Shown here in pieces: positions 54,101 through 63,455 of a stretch of 64,000 bases of DNA. The position numbers and the translations under genes are program-made. Position 1 is the stretch's first letter, and every line of letters begins with the position of its first letter. The notes beneath the pieces were generated by a model. That model was not told the origin of the DNA. It was given only the letters and a program-made list of their open reading frames with translations, and did not search any database. Source of the DNA: Eublepharis macularius (lineage: Eukaryota > Chordata > Lepidosauria > Squamata > Eublepharidae); the NCBI RefSeq assembly GCF_028583425.1, contig NC_072797.1:19378001-19442000 (forward strand), read 5' to 3'.

Positions 54101-56365
54101 TCTGTCTGGAGATCAGGGGGCGGGGCCAACAGCCATGTGACCATTTTCTCCAAGGGCAACCCACTGAGTACCACCACCTCTTTTCCCAGAAAAAAAGCCC
54201 TGGAGAAACCAGTACTAACCACTCTTTGGACCGCAAGCCATGCTTTGAGCTCCCAGACTATTAGGCATGTAGATGGAGAGTGATCCTGTCCGTGTGTTGA
54301 TGGCTGGATCCCTAGGAGTAGAGACCCCTAACCCAAATTGGCAGGGTTCACAGAAACAGAAAACGGCTAGGAGAATCTGAGAGTTGTGTAGGAGGACAAA
54401 CCAAGGTGTTTCATTTACCATTCCAATGGCTAATTGTTGTGCCCCAACCGACAGCCATTACGCCACAAAAGCCACAACTTGGCTCTTTGCAGTAAGTCTG
54501 GAAGCAGGGCTCTTCCCGGACTATTTCTGCTTCTATTAAAAAGGACCACGTCCTTTAGAACATCAAGATTTCTGTCCAGTAGCACCTGAGAGACCAACCA
54601 GATTTTAAGAGTGTGGGCTTTCGAGAGTCAGAGCTCCCTTCTTCAGATATCTTGTTGGTCTTAAGGTGCCACTGAATTCAAATTCTGCTGTTCTACAGCA
54701 GACCTACACAGCGACCTACCTGAAACTATCATCTTAGAAGATGCTTCATTACAGAGAACCACTGAGCCAAAAAACCCAGTGACACATGAGGTCACGCATA
54801 CTAGAAACAAGATCAGCAAGAAGGGTTTTTTTGCACATTCACTGCACAACACGGCACCAGCAAAAAAGCTTTGTCTTTGGGAACAGAGGTACAGAGCTAC
54901 AATTAATACACAACTCTTTTACTTCATTTATACCCCTCCATTCTCCACAATGGGGATCAAAAGCAGCTTATATCCTTATCCTCTCCTCCATTTGATCCTC
55001 AGAATGACCACCCTGTGAGGTAGGCTAGGCTGAGAGAGAAGTGACTCATCCAAGGTCACCCACTGAGATTCAGTGGCAGAGCACGGAATTGAACCTGGAT
55101 CACCAACATCCTAGTCTGTCAGTCTAGCCACTACACTACAATGTCTCTCCAGTGTATTATCATATTGTATAATTTCTGCATTGTTTAATATACCATGTTG
55201 ACATTTAGGCTTTGTTTCAGTTTAATTCCCGATTTTTACTTGGTTTTAGATTTCCAAGGTGGTCTTGAGAGATTCATCAGTAAAAGGATAAGGAGGGACT
55301 TCAAGTATGATCCTATGGAGTAGTTCCTATGTTGTTTAATATAGCAATCATGGAATCTGTATGTATACCCATTACATGTATATTGAAATTTTGTGATATT
55401 GATTGTATTGACTCACACTGGGTAATCTACCTTAAGTCTCATTGAGAAAGGCAGACAATAAATGATGTAAATAAATAAATAGTTTGTTGGGTGTCCCATC
55501 CTGTTGACTAACACTGTGTAATCCGCATTGAGTCTCAATTACAAAGGCAGACTGTAACATAAAAAAATTAATGTAAAAAGAAACTGGCTCAGTAGCAGAG
55601 AGAATAGTTCCCACCCCCTCATTCTGTTATGAGTGTGAAAAGGAAAACCACCATTTCCTACCTGGAAATGCAGCCACAGCCCTTTAGCCAGTCTGCTATG
55701 AAAAGCACCCTAAACGCAACCTTGGAGAGTCCCTTCCCTTTTCCAGCTCATTACCATTCCAGTCGATAGCACCCCACTGCTTTTGCTTTCATTACTCCCA
55801 GAAAAGCCTTACCAATTAAAAATCTTTCCCATCCATTCCTTGAACTGAACACAGAAGCGAAAGGCAGTGAAAACGGTTGCCTGAGTCACTCTCCCACACC
55901 CTGACTGACAATGCTCAGCGCATTTTTTCAACCAGAGGTTTTCAGGGGAACAAAAAGGGGGGGGATCCGACTCCCCCAGTTCCTAATTTGAACAGCTGCT
56001 AGTTATGCTCAGGTTGATTTAAGCCGAAATGGAATGCGGGCAGGGCTTCATGTGCCAATGTCCACAGCACATGAAGATTTCTGTTCTTAAAGGGGGCATC
56101 TTTGTGGCTGGGAAGACCCTCTTTCATCCATCCATTGCAACAATCCAATTGCAGATGCCCTTTGCAAACCCATCGCTCCATTGCCCAGACACCACCAAGC
56201 CCGCCCCAGCGCAGCACAGAGCAGAAAACACCCCCTCCCCACATATGCCCTCCAGGGCTCCCAGCCCCATATGCCCAAGGAGGGCAGCACGGACAACCCT
56301 TCCTCCGCCATTGCAAGCTCACCCAAGGCCAGCCCGTCCGTTTTCTCGATTATCACCGCAGACAT
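39199..56365 (-). CDS. NARS1: Asparaginyl-tRNA synthetase, cytosolic (15 coding exons)
   Basis: Class IIb aminoacyl-tRNA synthetase that charges tRNA-Asn in the cytosol. Coding exons in transcript order: 56365-56323, 53869-53787, 53068-53003, 52901-52809, 51675-51586, 48764-48686, 47780-47710, 47167-47081, 45843-45622, 44967-44768, 44120-43985, 42079-41966, 41330-41199, 40180-40049, 39330-39199. The total is 1680 nt: 559 codons plus stop, with no breaks (human has 548). Residues 1 to about 125 are the appended N-terminal (UNE-N) region, rich in charged helix. An OB-fold anticodon-binding domain starts near residue 126 ([19 protein letters not shown]). The catalytic core follows: motif 1 around 255-282 ending GYYEITPP, motif 2 with [16 protein letters not shown], and motif 3 [10 protein letters not shown] around 527-536. 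The N-terminus [16 protein letters not shown] is longer than in human. A partner gene copy starts head-to-head at 57556. Confidence 0.97.
42842..43018 (-). mobile_element. SINE (type C)
   Basis: Reverse strand: TTTATACCCTGACTTTCTAC at the tail end, then AGGTAGGTTAGGTTGAG and CCCAAGGTCACCTAGG. In a NARS1 intron. Confidence 0.65.
44270..44495 (+). mobile_element. SINE (type C)
   Basis: AGTGTAGAATGTCAGACTAT head, GGTTCGAATCCCCACTCTGC box B, CTCAGCCTAATTTACCTCAC body, and an AT-rich end. In a NARS1 intron. Confidence 0.7.
46094..46312 (+). mobile_element. tRNA-Ala-derived SINE
   Basis: GTCATGCTCAGTGGTAGAGC, CAAGCAGAAGGTCCCTGGTT, CAGTCCCCAGCTTCTCC, then CCCTGCCTGAGACCCTGAAG. In a NARS1 intron. 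Confidence 0.7.
48210..48360 (+). mobile_element. SINE (type C), partial
   Basis: CATGGAGTAGTTTTTGGTAT head, CAGGTTCGAATCCCTCCCCT box B and GGCCAGTCACTCTCTC. Confidence 0.6.
48884..48975. repeat. Half copy of the palindromic hammerhead-like repeat
   Basis: GTGGTTGTGTTAGTCTTTTAC, AAAGAATCTTGTAGCATCTT and AAAGATGAACAGATTTC; a diverged single arm of the 33268 family. Confidence 0.5.
50595..50905. repeat. Inverted pair of repeats with a hammerhead-like motif
   Basis: The left arm, 50599-50705, in reverse and the right arm, 50757-50880, share GGTGCTACACCTCTGAAGAT, GCCAGTCACAG, GCTGGCGAAAC and TCAGGAACTACAATGCC. Between them lie AGAGATCTC words. Such repeats are common in squamate genomes. Confidence 0.75.
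50648..50690 (-). ncRNA. Hammerhead-ribozyme-like motif
   Basis: On the minus strand the order is CCT, CTGAAGA, T, GCCAG..CTGGC hairpin, GAAAC, GTC, AGG. It fits stem I (CCT/AGG), a CUGANGA core, stem II, GAAA and a GUC cleavage site. Stem III is minimal, and one extra base follows the CUGANGA box. Hammerheads with tiny stem III are known from Penelope-like elements. Activity is unproven. Confidence 0.45.
51171..51264. repeat. Small palindromic repeat (CAGTGTAATCCTATGCAG type)
   Basis: Same family as 10068 and 35074. Arms ACAGTGTAATCCTATGCAGT and ACTCTGAATGGGACTGCG are diverged. Confidence 0.55.
51935..52108 (-). mobile_element. SINE (type B), tail missing
   Basis: Reverse strand: AACCCAGATCTCCAGATTAG, then CTACTGCACCAAACTGG at the head end. 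In NARS1 intron 4. Confidence 0.7.
53447..53672 (+). mobile_element. tRNA-derived SINE (type A)
   Basis: GCTGCTGTAGCACAGTGGTT head, GGTTTGAATCCCATGACTGC box B, and GATCTGTCTAGAAGAAGCAG near the end. In NARS1 intron 2. Confidence 0.8.
53944..54202. mobile_element. hAT-type foldback element
   Basis: Ends CAGGGCTTTTTTTC and GAAAAAAAGCCCTG, with the perfect 8-bp duplication GAGAAACC (53936-53943 and 54203-54210). Same family as 3766-4025. In NARS1 intron 1. Confidence 0.85.
54555..54725 (-). repeat. Palindromic repeat arm pair with hammerhead-like core
   Basis: TCTGTCCAGTAGCACCTGAG, GGGCTTTCGAGAGTCAGAGC, CCCTTCTTCAG, then CTTGTTGGTCTTAAGGTGCC. A partial foldback of the 27621 family. Confidence 0.55.
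54905..55152 (-). mobile_element. SINE (type C)
   Basis: Reverse strand: CTTCATTTATACCCCTCC at the tail, GTGAGGTAGGCTAGGCTGAG in the body and CTAGCCACTACACTACAATG at the head. In NARS1 intron 1. Confidence 0.75.
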
Positions 56366-56464
56366 GGCTGCTCCCAAGCCGGCAGCAAGAGCAGGGCACT
56401 TCCCTTCGGGGCCCCCTTTCGCTTCCTAGCGATTCCCCGAGAATTTACGCCCTATGACAGCCGG

Positions 56465-56473
56465 ATTGCATCA
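56465..56473 (-). promoter_or_regulatory. C/EBP-ATF response element (CARE) of NARS1
   Basis: On the minus strand this reads TGATGCAAT, the core of amino-acid-response elements bound by ATF4 with C/EBP partners. It lies about 100 bp upstream of the NARS1 ATG at 56365. Aminoacyl-tRNA synthetase genes are known ATF4 targets, so induction on amino-acid shortage or ER stress is expected. The identical element sits at the mirror position of the second copy. Confidence 0.6.
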
Positions 56474-56649
56474 GGCGCACGCCTCCCTGCCCTGCCGCAA
56501 AGCGAGCCAGCCTCGGTGCTGCGCCGAGCCGGCTTGATCCCACCCCCGACACGCCTCTCGCCTGGGAAGGAGGAGGCGCCCAACCCCTTGGTTTGCTATT
56601 GGCCATTCTTGCATTTAAGAGAAATCCGACACACAGGAAGCAAAAAGTA

Positions 56650-56750
56650 CATTCTTGGCACGGGCTAAGTACTTTTATGCTTAGCTATATAAATTGCATG
56701 AGCACACGTGGCGCTTTGCAAAATTTAAAATGCATTTTTAAAAAGGCAGG
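56650..56750. repeat. Unclassified repeat in the NARS1 divergent promoter
   Basis: ATTCTTGGCACGGGCTAAGT, TATATAAATTGCATGAGCAC and GCGCTTTGCAAAATTTAAAA; a second copy of the sequence at 4434-4525. It sits in the centre of the head-to-head NARS1 pair. Confidence 0.6.
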
Positions 56751-57448
56751 TGGGGGGCGAATTTGACCTGTCTGCGTGTGGCCTTGCAGCTGGGAAGAAG
56801 AAAGCATCGCCAGGGACGCAGAGCATTTATTGCATACGAAGCCGACGTTGGTTTTAGTTTCAGCCCTGTGACATGGGCTAGTTTTATTTATTTTTAAAAA
56901 GCACTCTGCCTGTGCAGAGAGACACGTTTCCCGCAGCGTTACTCCCTTCTACGTCCTTTGGAATCCGTGGGCTTCGGCTGAAGTAACTGCATCGGATTGC
57001 AGCGGCTGCTTTTCAAGTTTTGTTTTGTGCCGGAGAGGACGCTTTGGAGGTGCTCTGCGGAAGGGCTTCATCCTCAATTCCTGCAAGCATTTTTAACCAC
57101 CAAAAATAATTTTAAAAATTGCGCGCCCTATTGCATCGGCTTCGGGTCGTATTTGGTTTTGGGTCTGTTCGCAGAACCCACGACGGGGGAATTCCACTGC
57201 AATGAATGGGCTGCGTGCCCGAGCACTTTGAACGATGCCTCTTTGCGGTAGCCAGCGAAGCGCACAGAAAGCGGCTACAACCTCAGGCCTGATCCTTTCC
57301 AAGGCTCTGCTTGTTCGAGGGCTTCTTTCCCGGCGCTGGCGAGGCTCCCTCCTTCCCAGGCAAAGAGGCGAGCCGGGGGTGGAATCGACCCGGCTCAGCG
57401 CAGCACTGAGGCTCGCTCGCTTTGCGGCAGTGCAGGGAGGCGTGCGCC

Positions 57449-57457
57449 TGATGCAAT
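57449..57457 (+). promoter_or_regulatory. C/EBP-ATF response element (CARE) of the second NARS1 copy
   Basis: TGATGCAAT lies 99 bp upstream of the ATG at 57556. It sits in a block kept in both inverted arms (about 57436-57474 and 56458-56495) that also holds an ATCCGGCTGTCATAGGG stretch. Conservation in the more diverged promoter suggests selection on stress control, but this is inference. Confidence 0.58.
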
Positions 57458-57555
57458 CCGGCTGTCATAGGGCGTGATTTCTCGAGGAGTCACTGGGAAG
57501 CCGGAGGGGGAGTTTGAAGGGAAGAGCCCCGCTCGCTGCTGGCTTGGGAGCAACC

Positions 57556-60500
57556 ATGTCTGCGGTGATAATTGAGAAGACAGGCAGGCTGGCCTTGGGT
57601 GAGCTTGCAAGGGGGGAGGAAGGGTGGTCCTGCCCTCCTTGGGGATGTGGGGTTGGGGGCCCTGGAGGGCATATGTGGGGAGGGGTTTCCCCCTCGTCCG
57701 TCCTACGCTGGGGCTGGTTGGTGGTGTCTGGGCCAGGGGGAGATGGGCTTGGTTCGGTCTGTGCTGCAATGGAAGAATGAAAGAGGGTCTTCCCAGCCTT
57801 AAAAAAAATCTGCATGTGCTCTGGACATTTGCACATGAAGCTCTCCTCCTTTTCCGAGAAACACGCAGTTTGGGCATAACTATCAGCTGTTCAAGACGCA
57901 GGAGGTCTTTGTTAGGGTTGCCAGCTCCAGGTTGAGAAGATCCTAGAGATTTGAGGAGTGGAGCCTAGAGAGGGAAGGAGGAACCTCAGTGGGGTATAAC
58001 ACCGTGCAGTCCACCCTCCAATGCAGCCATTTTCTCCAGGAAACTGATCTCTGTAGCCTGGAGATCAGTTGTAATGTAGGGAGATGTCCAGCCACCATCT
58101 GGAGCTTGGCAACCCTGTTTATTCTGAGAAATCTTTGGGGAAAGGCACTGGATATAGTCATATTGCTGTCCAGGAGAGATGAGGAGGGGGAGACAGAGAG
58201 GGCAAATGTGTGTTTGGAGGGAGATATTCTGGCCACACTTTTTCCTGCCTGCCTCTTCCACATTCCCTTCTGGGAACTAATGCCGGTGGCTTTTTAATGA
58301 GATGAAAGCAAACTCAATGCGGAAGTACTAACAGGCTCGAAGCAGTTGGAAAGGAGAGGCAGGACTCTCCCAGGTTGCCTTACAGCGCTAATCTTCCCCT
58401 TTTCAAATAGACTAGCTGGCTCCTTGGTAACCAGTCTTGGATCAGAACGGTTCACCTGCAAACAAGGGGTCACATCTGTGGCTGCATTTCTAGGGGGAGA
58501 AATGGCGGATTCTTCCCAAGTTCAATGGGCTGCAGGCCTGTGTGCTGCCCTCCTGCTGCCATGGAAACCGAAAAGCAGGAGGAGAAAGTGTAGGCCCCAG
58601 ATGGAAGGGTGGGTTGTTAGACTGGTTGTTTCCCTTAAGGTGGATGTGAGGTGGGCAAACGGACCGTGTTGCCCCCCCACAAAGCATTTAATAACACACA
58701 CCACAAACAGAAAACTAGCTTAGCAAGCACAGATCCTAGTCTGAGGTTCGAGACTAGGATCTGGGAGGCCCGGGTTTGAATCCTCACTCTGCCATGGAAG
58801 CTCACTGGGTGGGTGATCTTGGGCCAGTCTCACACTCTCAGCCTAACCTACCTCACAGGGTTGTTGTGAGGATAAATGGAGCAGGGGAAATAGTGTTGTG
58901 CAAGCTGGTCTGCCATTGGGGAGCAAAAAATACATACATCAATTTATATTTGTGGTGGTGTTTTTTTTATTGGAAAGGAATGCTTAAAGCTGGAATCTAC
59001 CATGTGAAGTCTGCTGCCATCTATTTTACTGCCTGTGGACTCGTCTTTTTCTCCTCCATGTGTGAATGGGGCCTTACAGTGTAGGGCGTAGCATAGGGGG
59101 CTGTGATATGGCTTGCCCTTTTTAGCATCTTGAGTGATACTTTGGAGCTGGAGGAAGTTTATTTCAGGGGAAAGCCCTTCCTTGGACACTCATTCATTCC
59201 CACAAAGGGCGACTGAAGCTGTGATCAAGCAAAATTACACAGGAGTTCAGGAGCACCTTAAAGAATAACAAAATACATTTCCGCGTAAGCTTTTCCAAGT
59301 CAGAGCTCACTTCTTCAGATGCACAGAGGTGTACATCCATTAGGCTTAAAAACCCAGCAGACAGGTGGGTGGGGGAATGTTACTAAGAAAGGCCAGTGTA
59401 AAACCTAATCCAGTAAAAAAAGAAATCAGTTCACCCAGAACAGGTGCGAGACACTTCTGACCAACAACATCAGAGTAGAATAAACATTCAATCCAATGCA
59501 GGATGAAATGAACTAGTGGGACACATTAAGGTGTGACATATTAGCACCTATAGTGAGTTAGGAAGCTAAGGTCCCTGTAAAGCCACCCCACCCTGAAGCA
59601 GAGTATATGTCACAACTAATTCAGCATTTTCATGTTGAGTCCTACCTGGGAAGTTCTTTTGAAGGAGAACTGTAACCTTTAAATCAGCCACAACATTCCC
59701 GGAAAGGTTGAAATATTGCCCCACTGTATTTTCTAATGTCAGACTCCTGTCAAGTTTCTTGTTTTGCACAGGAATTGCCCTGTTTGCCCCACATAGTGAG
59801 TATAAGGGCCTTGATCAATGGAGGATGAGCATGTGGTATGGCTGATGTTATTAGAATCTGTACTAATGTTGGCCATGTCTATGTAGGGATGAAGTTGGCT
59901 GGTAGTATAGTTGCAGGGTTTGGTTTTGGGTTTGTGTCTTTGTTAGATGATCTGTGGTTATTGAGAAGCTGTTTGTAACTGCGGAGAGAGGCAGTCTGTA
60001 CATAGGAAATGTCTGCTATCTGAGGCCTGTGAGAGAGGCTTGCTTACTGGTATTCTCCAGGAGGGATTTACATAGCACCAGTGATGCTTTGAACTGGTTT
60101 AAATTGTGAGCTGAAGTGACACCATGTGTGTGCAGGTGGGTGGAGAGTGAGGATCTATCTACCCCCACCCAAACCTTTCTTTGGCTCTGTTGTGCTGTAA
60201 CACAAGGTGCAAGTCAGAGATTTGATAATGGGGGGGGGGGGGGAGGTTACCACCACTGTCCTATAGCACTAATGTGCTCATATGCAGTGGTGGAAACCAG
60301 CCCCGCTCACTTGAGCTCAGTTGTGCTATATTGAGAGAAATTTGGGGAAGACCAGAAAGGGGAAAACACCCCTTCCCTCCTTCACTTGCTGTTGCCAGCT
60401 GTCTGGAGAAAAAAATGTCCTGTCCCTTTAATAGGCTTAATGAGACATTATTTACCAAGTGCTATTATTTTCCTCCTAGCTGTGGAAAGCTTCCTCTGCC

Positions 60501-62765
60501 CATTTCCATGCATTAAACCTCTGTTAAACGGGCAGGACTGCTGCTCCCCTTTGGCAACCCTGTAAATCTACCCCCCAGCTCTATGTGCGCTGTAATAATC
60601 TTCTTATGAGCTATGAAGGGCAATCTCCCTGCAAGAGGGAGAAAATGTTCTGGAGGGGTAGGGGGAGGAATATACAAGCAGGAGGTATAATGTGGGAAAC
60701 ATCCTGCAAAGAGCCGCATTGTGGCTGTTGCGGCGTAGTGGCCATCTCTTAGGGCATAACAATTATCTGTCTGAAATGGTAAGTGAAACATACCTCCTGA
60801 GGAACTCTCTCAAAGTTTCTGGTCCTGCTACACCAAGCTCCTCCCTAGCAAGTCTCTGGTCTCTGCTTCTCTGTTTCTGTGATCTCTGGGCGTTTGCGTT
60901 GGGAGTCTCTGCCCCTAAGAAAGCCAAAGCAAAGAGAAACACTCATGCTTCACTTACATTTCCAACAGCCTCTGTGTTTGGAAGCTCAAACAGTGACTCA
61001 TGCTGCAGAGAATCAGGTTGGTGTTTAGCCTGACTTGAGCTGTGTTTTGTGTGTGTGCATATTTGTACGCAAAACAGCAACTCAGATCAGTGTCTCTGTG
61101 TGCTTTTTACAGGAGAGGTGTATGTCTCCGATCTAGAAGGATGCGACTGCACAGGCGATGGAACGAAGGACAAACCTTTCAAAACAGCTTTGAAGGTACT
61201 GCCTTCATGGTTCAAGTTTCCTTGTTAAGTTAACCAACAATAAAACAGTGCCTTTTACCGAATTCGGGTGGAGATGCGAATTCTGTTTAAGAACATAGCA
61301 AAACCTCTCGTGGATCAGACCAGTGGTCCATCCAGTCCAGCAACCCGTTTCACACAGCAGCCAACCGGTTGCCCTGGAAGGCCAATAAAACAGGGCATGA
61401 ATGCCAAGGCCTTTCCTTTATGCTGCCTCTTGGCACTTGCTGCCTCTGACAATGGAGATTCCCTTTCTCTATGTTCAGTATTGATGGCCCTCACCCCCAT
61501 GAATTTAGCAAATCCTCTTTTAAAGCCATTTACGCTTGAGGCCATTGCAACATCTACTGGAAGGTTATTCTGCAATTTAGTGAATGGGCAAGAAAATAAG
61601 CACTTCCTTTTGTTTTTCCTGAATCTGTCGCCTGCCAACTTCACAGGGTGCCCCCAAGTTTTAATACTATGGGAGAAGTAGAAAAAGTTCTCTGTCTTCT
61701 TTCTCCACCCCATGCATAATTTTATAAACCCTATCACAACCCCCTCCCAGTTGTCTTCTTTGTAAAGTGCAGGCTGGGCTCATGTGAGTAATTCCACCCA
61801 TGCTCAGATGTGCACTCCGTGGAAAAACATAATGTGCAAACTGGGTGATCAATCAGTGTAGAGGCTCCCGTACAGATGGTAGGTAGAAAAATGTGCTCCA
61901 TAATAGTTTACAGGAACGAACACCATGTTCAGGAATGCCCAGTTCACACGTTCAATTTGTCTAGAATCATAGGCTTGGAAGGGATCTCCGGAGTCTTCTA
62001 GTCCAATCCCCAGCACAACGCAGGAAATTCACAACTACCTCTCCCCCCACACGCCTGCAGTGACCCCTGTTTCATGCCCAGAAGATGGCAAAACACCATC
62101 AGGATCCCTAGCCAAACTGGCCTGGGGAAAATTGCTTCCTGACCCCAACATGGTGATCGGCATGACCCTGGGCATGTAAGAAGGGGCCACGAGAACTAAG
62201 CACTGATGTAACCCTTCCTGCCCTCCCTCTCATAACCTGCCTAGGTTTACAGAATCAGCATTGCTGTCAGATGGCCATCTAGCCTCTGCTTATAAACCTC
62301 CAAAGAAGGGGTTAGGAAGCAAAGAAGGAGAGCCCACCACCATCTATATGAATGTGCACTTGGAGGCTGATACAGCTGCTTGCCAAGCACAATCAAGGTG
62401 CTGCATGATTAGATAAAAATTAGGAAATTCTCATATAAGTGGTTAATAAGGAAGACTCTTTGCACAAAAAAAACCCTTATTTTTATCTTTCTTTCCCTCC
62501 CTCTAAAGGCTTTGCTGACTGTGGGAAAGGAGCCGTTTCCTACAATCTACGTGGACTCCAGTAAAGAAAATGAGGTGGTGTAAAACTGAATCCTTCTGTC
62601 TTTTATACAATGCCAGGTTTTCTTTTTACCAACAAGCAAAAACCATCATTGCTGTTTTTGTCTCCTGCTTAGAGATGGGATGTTATTTCCAAGACTCAGT
62701 TCAAGAACGTCAGGAAACAGTGGCAGAGAGAACTGACAAAAACCGAAGCTCGAGAAAAAAAAGAG
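57556..62765 (+). CDS. Second NARS1-like gene, first four coding exons (runs past the visible part)
   Basis: Four exons on the plus strand mirror the first four of the minus-strand NARS1: 57556-57598, 61113-61195, 62509-62574 and 62673-62765, of 43, 83, 66 and 93 nt, the same lengths and intron phases. They encode [15 protein letters not shown], then EVYVSDLEGCDCTGDGTKDK..., [20 protein letters not shown] and [19 protein letters not shown]. All donors are GT and acceptors AG, and there is no stop. Against the minus-strand copy I count about 29 differences in 285 nt, changing about 12 of 95 residues, mostly in the N-terminal UNE-N extension. Flanking introns also match, so the copy arose at DNA level and not by retroposition. 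Only the appended domain is visible; the OB-fold and catalytic exons would lie past 64000. It could be a working paralogue, an N-terminal-only gene, or a decaying copy. The in-window part shows no damage. Confidence 0.85.
57914..58116. mobile_element. Inverted-repeat element, AGGGTTGCCA ends
   Basis: Ends AGGGTTGCCAGCTCCAGG and CTGGAGCTTGGCAACCCT, flanked by GTT on both sides. The body has AATGCAGCCATTTTCTCCAG and GGAGATCAGTTGTAATG. Family shared with 28613 and 30118. In intron 1 of the second NARS1. Confidence 0.7.
58732..58935 (+). mobile_element. SINE (type C)
   Basis: GATCTGGGAGGCCCGGGTTT, GAATCCTCACTCTGCCATGG, then CAGCCTAACCTACCTCACAG and GGTTGTTGTGAGGATAAATG. The first 15 bp after the head are an inverted duplicate (ACTAGGATC), so the 5' end is rearranged. 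Confidence 0.75.
59228..60110 (-). mobile_element. Penelope-like retroelement fragment
   Basis: The minus strand of 59566-59830 reads like the GIY-YIG endonuclease end of Penelope-like elements: YVGQTGQF before, then VGQYFNLSGNVVADLKVTVL and LQKNFPGRTQ. The lower part, 59228-59330, is a single arm of the palindromic hammerhead-like repeat (AGGAGCACCTTAAAGAATAAC), abutting its downstream end. It is heavily decayed, in intron 1 of the second NARS1. Confidence 0.55.
61288..61760 (-). mobile_element. CR1-like LINE 3' end
   Basis: Plus strand AAGAACATAGCAAAACC, GGATCAGACCAGTGGTCC and ATCCAGTCCAGCAACC: the reverse complement of a CR1 3' region. Begins about 90 bp after exon 2 of the second NARS1. 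Confidence 0.65.
61960..62345 (-). mobile_element. CR1 LINE 3' end
   Basis: TAGAATCATAGGCTTGGAAG, AGAAGATGGCAAAACACC and GGGCATGTAAGAAGGGGCC; same subfamily as 30177-30738, 5'-truncated. Confidence 0.8.
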
Positions 62766-63206
62766 GTGGGTCGGAAAACGAGGTTCCTTCGTATTGGTAT
62801 TGACCTTTTTCAGGCGTTACCTTCAAGGCACGTTGGAGTGAATTCTTCTATTTTTTTCCCCTTCGTTATCTTGGAGATAACTTTCTTCACATGACTTGGA
62901 TGAGCAGAATTTTGACTTTGGGGCTGTTATATGCCACTTCACACACGCATGTTCAATATCCGGCAACTGTGGCCTCGAAATGATCCCCTGAATGTGTGAA
63001 CAACACCTGACGTTGGCCAGGGGAAACATACTGTGTGACCTTTGCGCTCACACAGAGTCTAGTTGAAAGGGGATTGCTACCCACACACAGTGACTACATG
63101 CAAAGTGCCACGTGGCTGCTTTGGACAGGTGGCAGCCCAGTTTACATGGGATCCTATCTAGGTGCAAAATCCCACAGAAGAAAGCTGTTTACCTCACCAG
63201 CATCAC

Positions 63207-63455
63207 CAGTTTGATGTAGTGGTTAAGAGCAGTGGGACTCTAATCTGGAGAACCAGGTTTGATTCCCCACCCCTTCAGTTGAAGCCAGCTGGGTGACCTT
63301 GGGTCAGTCACAGCTTCTCAGAGCTCTCTCAGCCCCACCTCTCTCATAGCGTGATCGTTGTGGGGATAATAATAACATACTTTGTAAACTGCTCTGAGTA
63401 GGCCTTAAGTTGTCCTGAAGGGCAGTATATAAATTGATTGTTGTTGTTGTTATTT
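63207..63455 (+). mobile_element. SINE (type B)
   Basis: CCAGTTTGATGTAGTGGTTA head, GGTTTGATTCCCCACCCC box B, GTGACCTTGGGTCAGTCAC body, then AGTATATAAATTGATTG and GTT repeats. Confidence 0.85.

Larger units (their letters stand above)
56035..57845. repeat. Large imperfect inverted repeat around the two NARS1 first exons
   Basis: The left arm, about 56035-56585, read in reverse matches the right arm, about 57345-57845. Each arm holds roughly 200 bp of proximal promoter, the 43-nt first coding exon and about 250 bp of intron 1. The roughly 750-bp centre (56590-57345) is not shared. It contains an interspersed repeat at about 56650-56750 and otherwise GC-rich sequence. The centre probably works as a divergent promoter for both genes. 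Similar inverted matches recur around exons 2-4, showing that the duplication is longer but broken up by later insertions. Confidence 0.8.

Noticed and set aside
56102-56668. 188-codon plus-strand open frame
   Set aside because: Antisense to NARS1 exon 1 and its GC-rich promoter. Proline-rich composition and no match to a family. A similar shadow frame occurs in the mirror arm.
56035-57845. Inverted NARS1 copies as an assembly fold-back artefact
   Set aside because: The arms differ by about 10% in exons and more in introns, carry different insertions, and are separated by unique sequence. An artefact would give near-identical arms.
57556-62765. Second NARS1 copy as a processed pseudogene
   Set aside because: It has introns with proper splice sites, homologous intron sequence and an upstream promoter, none of which a retrocopy would carry.
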